From: Bacillus manliponensis
Lineage (GTDB): Bacteria > Bacillota > Bacilli > Bacillales > Bacillaceae_G
Length of the DNA stretch: 64,000 nucleotides
Assembly (NCBI RefSeq): GCF_000712595.1
Contig: NZ_JOTN01000009.1
Location: 116,638-180,637 of the forward strand
Direction of reading: 5' to 3'
Of the stretch, positions 33,360-40,149 are shown piece by piece. Under the pieces are notes generated by a model, which had not been told where the DNA came from, made no database searches, and worked only from the letters and a program-made list of their open reading frames with translations. A program made the translations under genes and the position numbers. The stretch's first letter is position 1. The number at the start of each line of letters is the position of its first letter.

Positions 33360-33611
33360 TCATTTTATAAATATCGTTTTCAACGCCTGTTTTGCATCAG
33401 GTCCTTCAAAAACAAATAATACACACTCACGTTCTTTCAGCATTAAGAAAAAAGAAACGAAAGTTGCGAAACTTTGAATAGAAGTCATAAGCCCGCTTTT
33501 ACTTATAAAGACACTCGACTGAAATGTTGTTATAAGTGCATACATATGATGAATTTCCTTTAATGTAGGTAATCTGCTATAAGTAATTGTAGTAGAGTGA
33601 ATTGTATTCAT
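33360..33611 (-). CDS. HPr-like stress protein
   Basis: An 83-residue protein whose second half, SIQSFATFVSFFLMLKERECV followed by LFVFEGPDAKQALKTI, matches the C-terminal helix-strand-helix of HPr (sugar phosphotransfer carrier). The phosphorylatable His and its GxHARP loop are absent; the place reads LPTLKEIHHMY. So it should not carry phosphate and may be a regulatory paralogue. AGGAAGG lies before the ATG at 33611. A sigma-B promoter lies about 140 bases upstream, and a degenerate bcr1-like sequence sits in the leader between them. It corresponds to the small sigma-B-regulated gene known downstream of rsbK in B. cereus. Confidence 0.72.
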   Translation of the reverse strand: MNTIHSTTITYSRLPTLKEIHHMYALITTFQSSVFISKSGLMTSIQSFATFVSFFLMLKERECVLFVFEGPDAKQALKTIFIK

Positions 33612-33626
33612 AAAAACCTTCCTAAT

Positions 33627-33722
33627 ATATATCCCGCTATTAACGTGCTGTAAGACTCCCGCCTCATAACAGAGGGTGTGAGTCTTACAGTTTGTAAAAG
33701 GCTACCAAACAGTGGGGGGAAC
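33627..33722 (+). repeat. Degenerate bcr1-like element (copy 5)
   Basis: TATCCCGCTATTAACGTGCTGT, then the stem GTAAGACTCCCGCCTC/GTGTGAGTCTTAC and a remnant AACAGTGGGGGG; the right end with AAGTTTCAC is lost. It lies in the 5' leader of the HPr-like gene. Confidence 0.65.
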
Positions 33723-33748
33723 TGATTGGAGTAGTACCACTATAAACA

Positions 33749-33773
33749 ATACCCACATTATATACATTTAAAC
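33749..33773 (-). promoter_or_regulatory. Sigma-B promoter of the HPr-like gene
   Basis: Minus strand GTTTAA (33773-33768), 13 bases, GGGTAT (33754-33749); an exact consensus. Confidence 0.85.
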
Positions 33774-33806
33774 CTATAAAAAAGAAAAAATTAATATTAA
33801 CTTTTT

Positions 33807-33831
33807 GTTTAGCACACGAGGAAGCGGGTAT
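33807..33831 (+). promoter_or_regulatory. Sigma-B promoter of the 44-residue membrane protein gene
   Basis: GTTTAG (33807-33812), 13 bases, GGGTAT (33826-33831), divergent from the promoter at 33749. Confidence 0.82.
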
Positions 33832-33883
33832 ATATGTACTAACGAGAAAAATTATCACTTACCAAAAAGGAGAGGGATACTAT

Positions 33884-34018
33884 ATGGATCAAGCACTAAC
33901 AGATATGATATTAAATTTAATTTATATGCTAAGTATTTCTTTAGTATCGCTTATACTGCTAGCGTTTGTAACTAATTATTATGTGAATAAGAAGGTTGCT
34001 TCGTTAAGAAACAAATAG
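33884..34018 (+). CDS. Small membrane protein, 44 residues, sigma-B controlled
   Basis: MDQALTDMILNLIYMLSISL then VSLILLAFVTNYYVNKKVAS: one long membrane helix followed by a short basic tail. AAAGGAGAGGG lies eight bases before the ATG and a near-consensus sigma-B promoter 53 bases upstream, which make this short reading frame credible. No family is recognised. It precedes two further stress genes with their own sigma-B promoter. Confidence 0.75.
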   Translation: MDQALTDMILNLIYMLSISLVSLILLAFVTNYYVNKKVASLRNK

Positions 34019-34041
34019 GAATATTTCGAATAAAAAAGAAG

Positions 34042-34066
34042 GTTTATGCTTCATTGTACGGGGTAT
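34042..34066 (+). promoter_or_regulatory. Sigma-B promoter of the gene pair ending in tspO
   Basis: GTTTAT (34042-34047), 13 bases, GGGTAT (34061-34066). Confidence 0.8.
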
Positions 34067-34223
34067 TTATAATGAGGAAAAGAAAAAGGTAGCTTATAGG
34101 ATGTCGAGTCGATTTCGAAACAATGGCGCGACCGCGGAGTCGTATTGATATAAGAGAGGTAGGGCTTATATTATGAGATCGAATAAAAAGACTGAATATT
34201 TAAACAATAAGGAGCGATTTACG

Positions 34224-34394
34224 ATGATTATAAAAATATTGAAAGATAAACAGGATAGCTCACTTTGCATTATTCAAGATAAAGAAGGAGAAAGGTATGA
34301 GAAAAGTTGGAGAAATGAATACGATCAATTTGGCACTTTAATAAGTCCAACATTTAAACAAGTAGAAGAATGGAAAGAGAATGAAAGACTATGA
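34224..34394 (+). CDS. Small hypothetical stress protein
   Basis: A 56-residue soluble protein: MIIKILKDKQDSSLCIIQDK then EGERYEKSWRNEYDQFGTLI. No family recognised. ATG 34224 has AAGGAGCG nine bases upstream. An in-frame ATG at 34173 would add 17 residues (GAGAGGTAGGG lies 8-14 bases before it) and cannot be excluded. Its stop overlaps the tspO start (ATGA), so the two are coupled, and a sigma-B promoter at 34042 should drive both. Confidence 0.68.
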   Translation: MIIKILKDKQDSSLCIIQDKEGERYEKSWRNEYDQFGTLISPTFKQVEEWKENERL

Positions 34395-34846
34395 GCAGAG
34401 TTAGTGTCATCGTATTTTTAATCATATATGCTTTATTTTATGTATCAAGTATTTTATTTCCGGTAGATTATATGTGGTACAATTCGTTAGAAAAGCCGGA
34501 CTGGACCCCTTCCGGTATGACAATTGGAGTTGTTTGGTTTGTATTATTTGGATTAATTGCGCTAGCTGCTACAATTATTTATAGTAAATACAAGTTTCAG
34601 CCCGTATTATTTTGGAGTTTACTTGTTTTAAACTACATATTTAACCAAGCATTTAGTTACTTTCAATTTGGACAAAAAGATTTACTGTTAGCTACAATAG
34701 ATTGCTTCTTAGTAGCTGTTACAACACTACTTCTTCTCGTGTCATCTTCTAAATTATCTAAGATAGCACCGTATCTTCTTGTTCCTTATTTTCTATGGTC
34801 TTCCTTTGCTACATATTTATCTTGGGTGATTTATAGGATGAATTGA
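34391..34846 (+). CDS. tspO: TspO/MBR family tryptophan-rich sensory protein
   Basis: A 151-residue protein with five membrane helices. The family marks are visible: SLEKPDWTPSG in the first loop, FVLFGLIALAATIIY, LLVLNYIFNQAFSYFQFG and the closing PYFLWSSFATYLSWVIYRMN. TspO proteins bind porphyrins and other ligands in the membrane and are linked to oxidative stress. It overlaps the preceding gene by four bases and is the last gene of the sigma-B cluster. The length is normal. Confidence 0.92.
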   Translation: MSRVSVIVFLIIYALFYVSSILFPVDYMWYNSLEKPDWTPSGMTIGVVWFVLFGLIALAATIIYSKYKFQPVLFWSLLVLNYIFNQAFSYFQFGQKDLLLATIDCFLVAVTTLLLLVSSSKLSKIAPYLLVPYFLWSSFATYLSWVIYRMN

Positions 34847-34869
34847 AATAGAAACATATTATTTTATAA

Positions 34870-34900
34870 AAAAGGAGGCTGTTTATCAGCCTCTTTTTAT
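34870..34900. terminator. Bidirectional terminator between tspO and phr
   Basis: Arms AGGAGGCTG (34873-34881) and CAGCCTCT (34887-34894) with T runs rightward; it lies at the phr stop codon. Confidence 0.78.
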
Positions 34901-35028
34901 CATCCAGTATGCCCATGTGTTAACGGCTTAATATTAGAATTTCCTTGAATATCTTGCGCGCTGAAAGCACCAAAAGTTAATGTGAAAGCAGTTAATAGAC
35001 TTAGTGAACCGATGATTAATTTTTTCAT
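34900..35028 (-). CDS. Phr signalling peptide precursor
   Basis: A 42-residue pre-peptide: MKKLIIGSLSLLTAFTLTFG, a Sec signal sequence, then AFSAQDIQGNSNIKPLTHGH and TG. Rap-Phr signals are exported, trimmed to five to seven residues and re-imported by Opp to inhibit the Rap protein. The C-terminal HGHTG resembles GHTGK, the active peptide I recall for a B. anthracis Phr, so the mature signal is probably within THGHTG. The start overlaps the rap stop by four bases (ATGA), the normal rap-phr arrangement. It was too short to be listed by simple gene calling. Confidence 0.88.
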   Translation of the reverse strand: MKKLIIGSLSLLTAFTLTFGAFSAQDIQGNSNIKPLTHGHTG

Positions 35029-36122
35029 TTTAAAGCCCCTCTTTCAAAAAGTTTTTTTCTAGCTTGGCTACTTACGAAGAAATGTTTGCTTGCTTTTGAA
35101 TGGTTATCTTCTTGGTAAAACTTCAAAGCTAAAATTTCATTGTATTCGTGAGTATATTCATGAAGTTCTTCTCTTTCAAAATAGAAAAATCCTGCATTCA
35201 CAACTTCTTCAAGCTCACTTGTTGGAGAGTTATTATTTATATGTTTCAAAATAATGAAGTGGTGTATATAACCTTCATTATTTAACTCCCTGCAAATTTG
35301 TATTCCTTTTTCAATTAGTTCATTAGCTCTCTGTATCTCTCCTAATTTAGAGTATTCCCTAGCTTGAATGAACATAGCTTTATAGTTATTTGGCATCTTC
35401 TGAGTTACTTCAGATAGATGACGCAGAGCTAAACTGGATAAATTCTGACTTGCATACATATATCCAAGGTTATGACGAACGATTAAAGAAAAATACTCCT
35501 CGTCTTCTTTTTTAAATAGTTCTAGCGCAGTTAAATAGTGCTCTTCAGCTAGTTCGAATTCTTTTAAGTGAGTATAAGCTAATCCATAAAGGTTGTGACA
35601 AAAAGCAATTTTGACTTCATATTCGGTTTCATGACTTGAGAATATTTCTTTTGATTTTTGTAGGTAGTGTATTGTGTCGATAGGTTTCTGTGTATGACAG
35701 TAGAAGATAGCAAACTCATAATAGAATTCTGCTTTCTCAATTTCATCTTGCATGTTCTCTAACAATAATTCAGCTTTCTCGTAATGTTTTCTTGCTAAAG
35801 TGTGACTACCTGTTATATTAGAATGAATGGCTTTGAAAAAGTGATAGTAGTACGATAAGAGTTCATCTGTTGGTTCGTCGATAGCATCAATTTTGCTAAA
35901 ACTTTCTTGTGAAATACTTAGACTATCTAATAAGTATTCATACCTAAAATTAATAAGTAAATAATATAAAAATAAAGATTGATCTTGTTCAATGTTAGGA
36001 AGTGTTTTCTCAATCTCAATTTTTAAATTCTTAGCCTTAGTAACATGCCGCGCACGAATTTTGATATACCATTCATCCAATAGTTTTGTGATTTGTTGAC
36101 TCTCATTCACTGAAACGTCCAT
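35025..36122 (-). CDS. Rap family tetratricopeptide response regulator aspartate phosphatase
   Basis: A 365-residue helical protein: N-terminal three-helix bundle (about 1-70; ITKLLDEWYIKIRARHVTKA), linker and about six TPR repeats (ARKHYEKAELLLENM, LYGLAYTHLKEFELAEEHYL, RHNLGYMYASQNLSSLALRH). Rap proteins dephosphorylate Spo0F or bind DNA-binding regulators and are inhibited by their Phr peptide, encoded just downstream. GGGAGGATACT lies before the ATG. The target (sporulation, competence or exoprotein control) cannot be read from sequence alone. Confidence 0.92.
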   Translation of the reverse strand: MDVSVNESQQITKLLDEWYIKIRARHVTKAKNLKIEIEKTLPNIEQDQSLFLYYLLINFRYEYLLDSLSISQESFSKIDAIDEPTDELLSYYYHFFKAIHSNITGSHTLARKHYEKAELLLENMQDEIEKAEFYYEFAIFYCHTQKPIDTIHYLQKSKEIFSSHETEYEVKIAFCHNLYGLAYTHLKEFELAEEHYLTALELFKKEDEEYFSLIVRHNLGYMYASQNLSSLALRHLSEVTQKMPNNYKAMFIQAREYSKLGEIQRANELIEKGIQICRELNNEGYIHHFIILKHINNNSPTSELEEVVNAGFFYFEREELHEYTHEYNEILALKFYQEDNHSKASKHFFVSSQARKKLFERGALK

Positions 36123-36511
36123 AGTATCCTCCCTATCTTATATACATGCTATCTTTAATCATTATAAAGCAGGATTGAAGATGTGAATGTATCAGAAGGG
36201 AGTATTTAACATTTCTCAATTTTAATCTGAAAATTCAATCTATTGTTAAGGGATATATTCCTAGCTTTTTGTTTATAAGATTAAAAAAGGTAGACGAAAC
36301 ATTAAAAGACATTGAAGCGAAAAAAAGAGAGTTCGATTCTGACCGAAGTATTTATTTTGAATATGAGAGTAAAGAAATTACATGAACTACTTGACGACTA
36401 TGCAGAACTCGGTAAAGTGAAAGGTCTTAATAATAAAATATGGATATTTCTGTTTGGAAATGTAAAAATAAATATAAATGTTTGATGGAGTATAAGGAGG
36501 AATAAAAATTT
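36123..36511 (+). other. Intergenic stretch with coding-like remnants
   Basis: On the plus strand a reading frame from about 36205 to 36384 (LKKVDETLKDIEAKKREFDS, then DRSIYFEYESKEIT and a stop) looks like a helical protein fragment, and a second frame continues with VKKLHELLDDYAELGKVKGL to about 36480. Neither has a start with a ribosome binding site. I read this as a decayed gene of unknown family. The left end holds the rap promoter on the minus strand. Confidence 0.3.
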
Positions 36512-36886
36512 ATGCAAATGCAAGCGAAGAAAAAGGGGTATACGACACACATTATCTCTCTCTATTCAATAATAGGAGTTTTATATTTTATAGAAATAAC
36601 TTGTTTCCTTTTCTACGCATTAGTTGGATTGGTATTCTCGGGAGGTTCTACGGATTCTTTTAAAGAAGGCTTTATGTTGTATGGTGGGGGCTTATTGAAA
36701 GGTGGATTTTTCACACTGCTAGGAATTGCAGCTGGCACAAGTATGAGAAATAAAAATAGAGAGAAAATGGATGAAAATGTACATCTAGAGATTGTTTTTA
36801 TTGTACTAATCGGGCTGGTTATACCATATTTTCTAGGAGCATTTCAGATTGTAGAAGCTTTGTTTAAGGGAATCGTATTTAATTAA
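36512..36886 (+). CDS. Membrane protein of unknown function
   Basis: A 124-residue protein with about four membrane helices (IISLYSIIGVLYFIEITCFL, LFYALVGLVFSGGS, GGLLKGGFFTLLGIAAGT, IVFIVLIGLVIPYFLGAF). No family recognised. AGGAGG lies 11 bases before the ATG at 36512. It is followed by a second small membrane protein at 37008 in the same direction; the pair may be one transcript closed by the terminator at 37376. Confidence 0.65.
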   Translation: MQMQAKKKGYTTHIISLYSIIGVLYFIEITCFLFYALVGLVFSGGSTDSFKEGFMLYGGGLLKGGFFTLLGIAAGTSMRNKNREKMDENVHLEIVFIVLIGLVIPYFLGAFQIVEALFKGIVFN

Positions 36887-37007
36887 AGTAATAGTTTTAA
36901 CTTGATACAACATGTAAGCTTATGTAAGAAGGTATGCAAATTACATGAAGGTCCATTACAACTCAGAAGAATCGCGAGGCCTGTGTTATTTAAATAGGGG
37001 AATAATT

Positions 37008-37301
37008 ATGGAGAATATTATATTTTACGGAGTTCTATTTCTTATATTTGGTGCGGCGATATTCGCATTCATTAAGGCCGAATCACCAAAAGTCAAGGCG
37101 AAAAACTTGTCATTCATAATGCTTAGCGTAGGGGTAAACATACTCGCAATTCCAATGGCTTTATTTATAGGCGGGATGGCGACAGACTCTCCATACAGTA
37201 CGGTACTTGATTTTTGGAAAGGTTTTTTCTTCATTCAGGGAATACCGCTTCTTATGCTGTTTATAGCTTTTGTATGGTGGTTAATCCGCAAGCGAAAATA
37301 A
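37008..37301 (+). CDS. Small membrane protein of unknown function
   Basis: A 97-residue protein of three membrane helices (ENIIFYGVLFLIFGAAIFAF, LSFIMLSVGVNILAIPMALF, FIQGIPLLMLFIAFVWWLIR) and a basic end (RKRK). ATG 37008 follows AATAGGGGAAT; a longer reading from 36945 adds residues without a ribosome binding site. No family recognised. The neighbour at 36512 is similar in size and nature, but I see no sequence similarity. Confidence 0.65.
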   Translation: MENIIFYGVLFLIFGAAIFAFIKAESPKVKAKNLSFIMLSVGVNILAIPMALFIGGMATDSPYSTVLDFWKGFFFIQGIPLLMLFIAFVWWLIRKRK

Positions 37302-37375
37302 AAAGTTCAAACATAGAATTTTAAAATAAGGAAATCTTTAAGGTAGGAATAATCTTTACATACAATAACTTGAGA

Positions 37376-37424
37376 GCACCACATGACAGTTCGGTAGTTA
37401 GACTTGTCATGTGGTGTTGTTTAA
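37376..37424 (+). terminator. Intrinsic terminator of the small membrane protein genes
   Basis: Arms CACCACATGACA and TGTCATGTGGTG (37377-37388, 37405-37416), then GTTGTTTAATTTT. From 37425 to the repeat at 37621 I see nothing. Confidence 0.8.
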
Positions 37425-37620
37425 TTTTGCATGCAAATGTGCCCCGATTTATTGTTGGAGTGTATAAAATCTTGAGTAACTAGTAAAACAAATCAAAGAA
37501 AAGCTTGTTATATTCTCGTTGGTTTGTTTCACAATATGAATTTTCTTCTTCCTTATATTGCTTCTCTTTACTATTTAAAAGGAAATGAGATTGAGGACGG
37601 TAATCGAGGGGCATTGTTTA

Positions 37621-37774
37621 TTTATCCCGCATTAACGGGCTGTAAGACTCCCACCTCAAAAATTAGAGGATTCAGAGAGGTTTAGGTGGGAGATAAACAG
37701 CCCGTAAAAGCCCGATTGGTTCAACTAACACTCAGTTGGGGATGCCCCCCCCACTGAGTGAAGTTTCGCTTTAC
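37621..37774 (+). repeat. bcr1-like element, standard subtype (copy 6)
   Basis: A 154-base element between TTTAT (37621-37625) and TTTAC (37770-37774) with all modules of copy 4: CCCGCATTAACGGGCTGT, CTCCCACCTC with GAGGTTTAGGTGGGAG, AACAGCCCGTAAAAGCCCGA, ACACTCAG and CACTGAGTGAAGTTTCGC. The right flank supplies the stop codon of the leftward gene at 37771. Confidence 0.85.
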
Positions 37775-37980
37775 TTTCCCCTGCCTACAATAGCTTTCTT
37801 CAAGATAAAATATGTCGCAAAAAATATAAGGCAAGCACTTATCGTAACCGTAATTGTAATAGAAATCTTGCCTGCAATTGTTTCGTTAGAATCGAATAAA
37901 ACAGGTAAAGTGATGAGTAAGATACTCATAAAATTCATTGTATTCGCAACAGATTTTAATGTTTTTATTCTCTTATCCAC
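37771..37980 (-). CDS. Small membrane protein, stop codon at a bcr1-like junction
   Basis: A 69-residue protein with two membrane helices (TMNFMSILLITLPVLFDS and SITITVTISACLIFFATYFI) and basic ends (ILKKAIVGRGK). It begins with GTG at 37980, about eight bases after AAGGAG on the minus strand. No family recognised. The TAA stop lies in the flank of the repeat, so the C-terminus may have been altered when the element inserted. Confidence 0.6.
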   Translation of the reverse strand: MDKRIKTLKSVANTMNFMSILLITLPVLFDSNETIAGKISITITVTISACLIFFATYFILKKAIVGRGK

Positions 37981-38072
37981 ACCAAAATTCTCCTTTTTTA
38001 GTTATACTTTCAATATATCAAAAATGATTTAAGGCTTCTATGAAGGAATGATAAATATAGGGGTGATATTGT

Positions 38073-38525
38073 ATGAGAAGTGTAGATATGGAATTGTTGG
38101 AAAGCTTACTTTACAACGAGGAACGGGACGAAATCATTCGGACATTAAGTATTATTACGAATCCATTAACCCTTCATATTTTCGCCGCAAACTATAACTG
38201 GGATGACGGTCTTTCTATTCCAACAGTAATTATGGAAAACAAAGTATGTGACTTCGGGACAGGGTTGCTTCTGTTTCATGATGGAGATGGATATAGCATG
38301 CTGCAAAACGAAGAGGATGTTTTAAACTCTACATGCCATGAATGGAGAGACTTTTTACTACAATTGTACAATAAAATTACGAATCTACAATTTCAGTCAC
38401 AGTGTATATCATTTGATCCACCATTAACAAAAACACAGCGATATAAATTACAGAAGTATAATAATGTTCCGCCAATCTTAATAAATAAATCACCAGGAAC
38501 TGTATTTGATATTCCGAGCATATAA
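38073..38525 (+). CDS. DUF4274 domain-containing protein, probable immunity protein
   Basis: A 150-residue soluble protein. LHIFAANYNWDDGLSIPTVI, then CDFGTGLLLFHDGDGYSML, matches the DUF4274 pattern (HxFAxNYNWDDGxxIP...DxGTALxLFxxADG). The family is found in polymorphic toxin loci and is thought to contain immunity proteins. GGGGTGAT lies five bases before the ATG. The next gene, 17 bases on, is an Imm22-type protein, and no toxin gene is adjacent; both look like orphan immunity genes. Confidence 0.75.
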   Translation: MRSVDMELLESLLYNEERDEIIRTLSIITNPLTLHIFAANYNWDDGLSIPTVIMENKVCDFGTGLLLFHDGDGYSMLQNEEDVLNSTCHEWRDFLLQLYNKITNLQFQSQCISFDPPLTKTQRYKLQKYNNVPPILINKSPGTVFDIPSI

Positions 38526-38542
38526 AACGTAGGAGGGGCAAC

Positions 38543-38935
38543 ATGGAGAAACAAGGTTATGTTTCACTATGGATTGGTCATATACGAGATGAGATGAAGA
38601 TGCAGCGGTACACCGAACTTATTTACACAGATGAAGATTGTCTGCCTGCTCCTTTTTTAGCTGACTTCCATATTGCTATGTATGATTACGACGAAGATTT
38701 TTTAGAAGCAATTGCTCATGATAGGGAGCAGAGTTGTTTGCGAAACTTAATAGAAGGTTGCTCATACGATGAGGATATCATTCCACAATTTGAGAAGCTG
38801 TTTGAAACTACTTTAGATGAAAAAACAAATGCTGTGATATTGGTATATAACCTCCGATATGATGGACGGGTAGAAGAGATTGTTCACCGTGATTGTGCCT
38901 TTCGGTTTGTGGGTAGTGTGGCGTATGAATTTTAA
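38543..38935 (+). CDS. Immunity 22 family protein
   Basis: A 130-residue acidic protein beginning GYVSLWIGHIRDEMKMQRYT, which matches the Imm22 opening (VSLWxGxxxSxxxxxxYxE), followed by YDEDFLEAIAHD and ILVYNLRYDGRVEEI. Imm22 proteins neutralise toxins of polymorphic secretion systems in recipient or sibling cells. AGGAGGGG precedes the ATG. It is probably cotranscribed with the DUF4274 gene and ends at a bidirectional terminator. Confidence 0.72.
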   Translation: MEKQGYVSLWIGHIRDEMKMQRYTELIYTDEDCLPAPFLADFHIAMYDYDEDFLEAIAHDREQSCLRNLIEGCSYDEDIIPQFEKLFETTLDEKTNAVILVYNLRYDGRVEEIVHRDCAFRFVGSVAYEF

Positions 38936-38948
38936 TTATTTAGAGAAC

Positions 38949-38990
38949 GAAAGTACTTCATTACCTTAGCTGGTAACGAAGTACTTTTTA
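38949..38990. terminator. Bidirectional terminator between Imm22 and the HhH gene
   Basis: Sixteen-base arms AAAGTACTTCATTACC and GGTAACGAAGTACTTT (38950-38965, 38972-38987), one wobble. Confidence 0.85.
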
Positions 38991-38991
38991 T

Positions 38992-39285
38992 TTAGCTTTT
39001 AAACGATAACCCACTTTCATGTAAAGAAGCTCTAAGCACAGGAAGGGAAGCTGGTCCAATTCCATGAAGCTTCAAAATCTCTTTTTCACTAAATGTTGAT
39101 AGTTGCTGCAAGGTAGTAATTCCTTCGTGTTCTAAAGCTCTTCTAGCGGGTGCTGAAAGTTTTGAAGGAAATCCGCTCTCCGGTTTACGTTCTTTCTCAC
39201 ATATAGGGCAGGTTGGACAATCGCTGCTTTTATAATAGTCGTGGCCTTTGCTGCATGTTCGTAGGGTTTTGTTTTGGGTTGGCAT
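38992..39285 (-). CDS. RNA polymerase alpha CTD-like helix-hairpin-helix protein with zinc ribbon
   Basis: A 97-residue protein. Residues 10-32 carry CSKGHDYYKSSDCPTCPICE, a Cys/His set that could hold zinc. Residues 40-90 (LSAPARRALEHEGITTLQQL, then LSTFSEKEILKLHGIGPASL) match the helix-hairpin-helix of the RNA polymerase alpha C-terminal domain family. Such proteins are usually annotated as alpha subunit-like and may bind DNA; no real alpha function is implied. The ATG at 39285 follows AAAAAGGAG. It is a single gene. Confidence 0.8.
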   Translation of the reverse strand: MPTQNKTLRTCSKGHDYYKSSDCPTCPICEKERKPESGFPSKLSAPARRALEHEGITTLQQLSTFSEKEILKLHGIGPASLPVLRASLHESGLSFKS

Positions 39286-39457
39286 GGTTTTGTTTCTCCT
39301 TTTTGGATTGGGATATTGGGGTTTATTAATTATATCATTTTTGAATTGGTAACATTGTAAGGGTTTAACTCAGTTGTATCTATATGACTATACTAACTCC
39401 AAACAGTCATTTTGTGTGATAGTAAACTTTGTATTTTACATATAGGAGGAGAACACC

Positions 39458-39716
39458 ATGGGTTTGTTTGATATGTTTAAAGGTGATAAAGGAAAAGATA
39501 TGACACCTCACTTTGCATTTGCTACATCTTTACTATCCCGCATTAACAGCCCGTAAAAGCCCGATTCGTTCAACTAACACTCAGTGGGGGATGAAGAAAA
39601 CTCCCACTGAGTGAAGTTTCACTTTATACATGATGGGTGCGGACGGTGAGATGGATCAAGAGGAGATCGGCCACTTATTATCTGTAATTGGTGGTGAAAG
39701 CAAAAATGGTACGATC
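39458..39716 (+). pseudogene. TerB-family tellurite resistance protein gene, split by a bcr1-like element and truncated
   Basis: The start MGLFDMFKGDKGKDMTPHFA is in frame from ATG 39458 behind AGGAGGAG and runs to ATSLL at 39533. A 91-base insertion follows; if it and one flank are removed the frame continues YMMGADGEMDQEEIGHLLSV IGGESKNGT as in TerB-like proteins, with the acidic DGEMDQEE site. After the second half the similarity ends at about 39716, where the remaining 80 or so residues of the family are missing. Read as it stands, translation stops inside the element. So the gene has two lesions, an insertion and a 3' loss. Confidence 0.82.
39532..39627 (+). repeat. bcr1-like element, internally shortened, inserted in the TerB gene (copy 7)
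   Basis: Bounded by ACTAT (39532-39536) and TTTAT (39623-39627). CCCGCATTAACAGCCCGTAA joins the first and third modules, so the central stem is deleted; ACACTCAG and the terminal hairpin with AAGTTTCAC are intact. Confidence 0.85.
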
Positions 39717-40149
39717 TTAATTTTTTTGTCTAGTTCAGTGTAGTCTATCTCAAATGTGTAGATTTGGAAGGGAGAAGTAAGGAGCATAAGGTAGAAGAAC
39801 TAGCAGACTTATTAGAAAACATAAACCTACTAGTCACAGTGTGAAGGGATAATGCTTGAAGATGTGGAAAAAAGTACGTAAACAAAAAGCAAAAAAAGCC
39901 CTGACCGCTTCTATGCATCGCCAGTCCCTCTCGCTCACTTTAAAGAATACTTTTTTGTGTTGTTTTATAGAGTGGCTGGGTAGTTACAATCCCCTTTATA
40001 AATTGGATATTTTCATTCACTACCTTTTTAATGTTCTAGTTAAACTTTAAAATTCTATATTCGCTTTTAACAGTTTAGAAGTTTCAAGTACTTCACAAGG
40101 TATATATATGACATGCGAGAAAGAGCAAGATTTGATAGGAGGCTTCCAA
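39717..40149 (+). other. Degenerate interval before the sigma-54 activator
   Basis: No credible gene. A short open stretch at 39744-39842 (VYLKCVDLEGRSKEHKVEEL, then ADLLENINLLVTV and a stop) looks like the end of a lost protein gene. A 64-codon frame at 39856-40050 has no ribosome binding site and no recognisable content. The right end is AT-rich promoter-like sequence. Confidence 0.35.

Noticed and set aside
39856-40050. 64-residue reading frame
   Set aside because: No ribosome binding site, no recognisable content, and in a decayed region.
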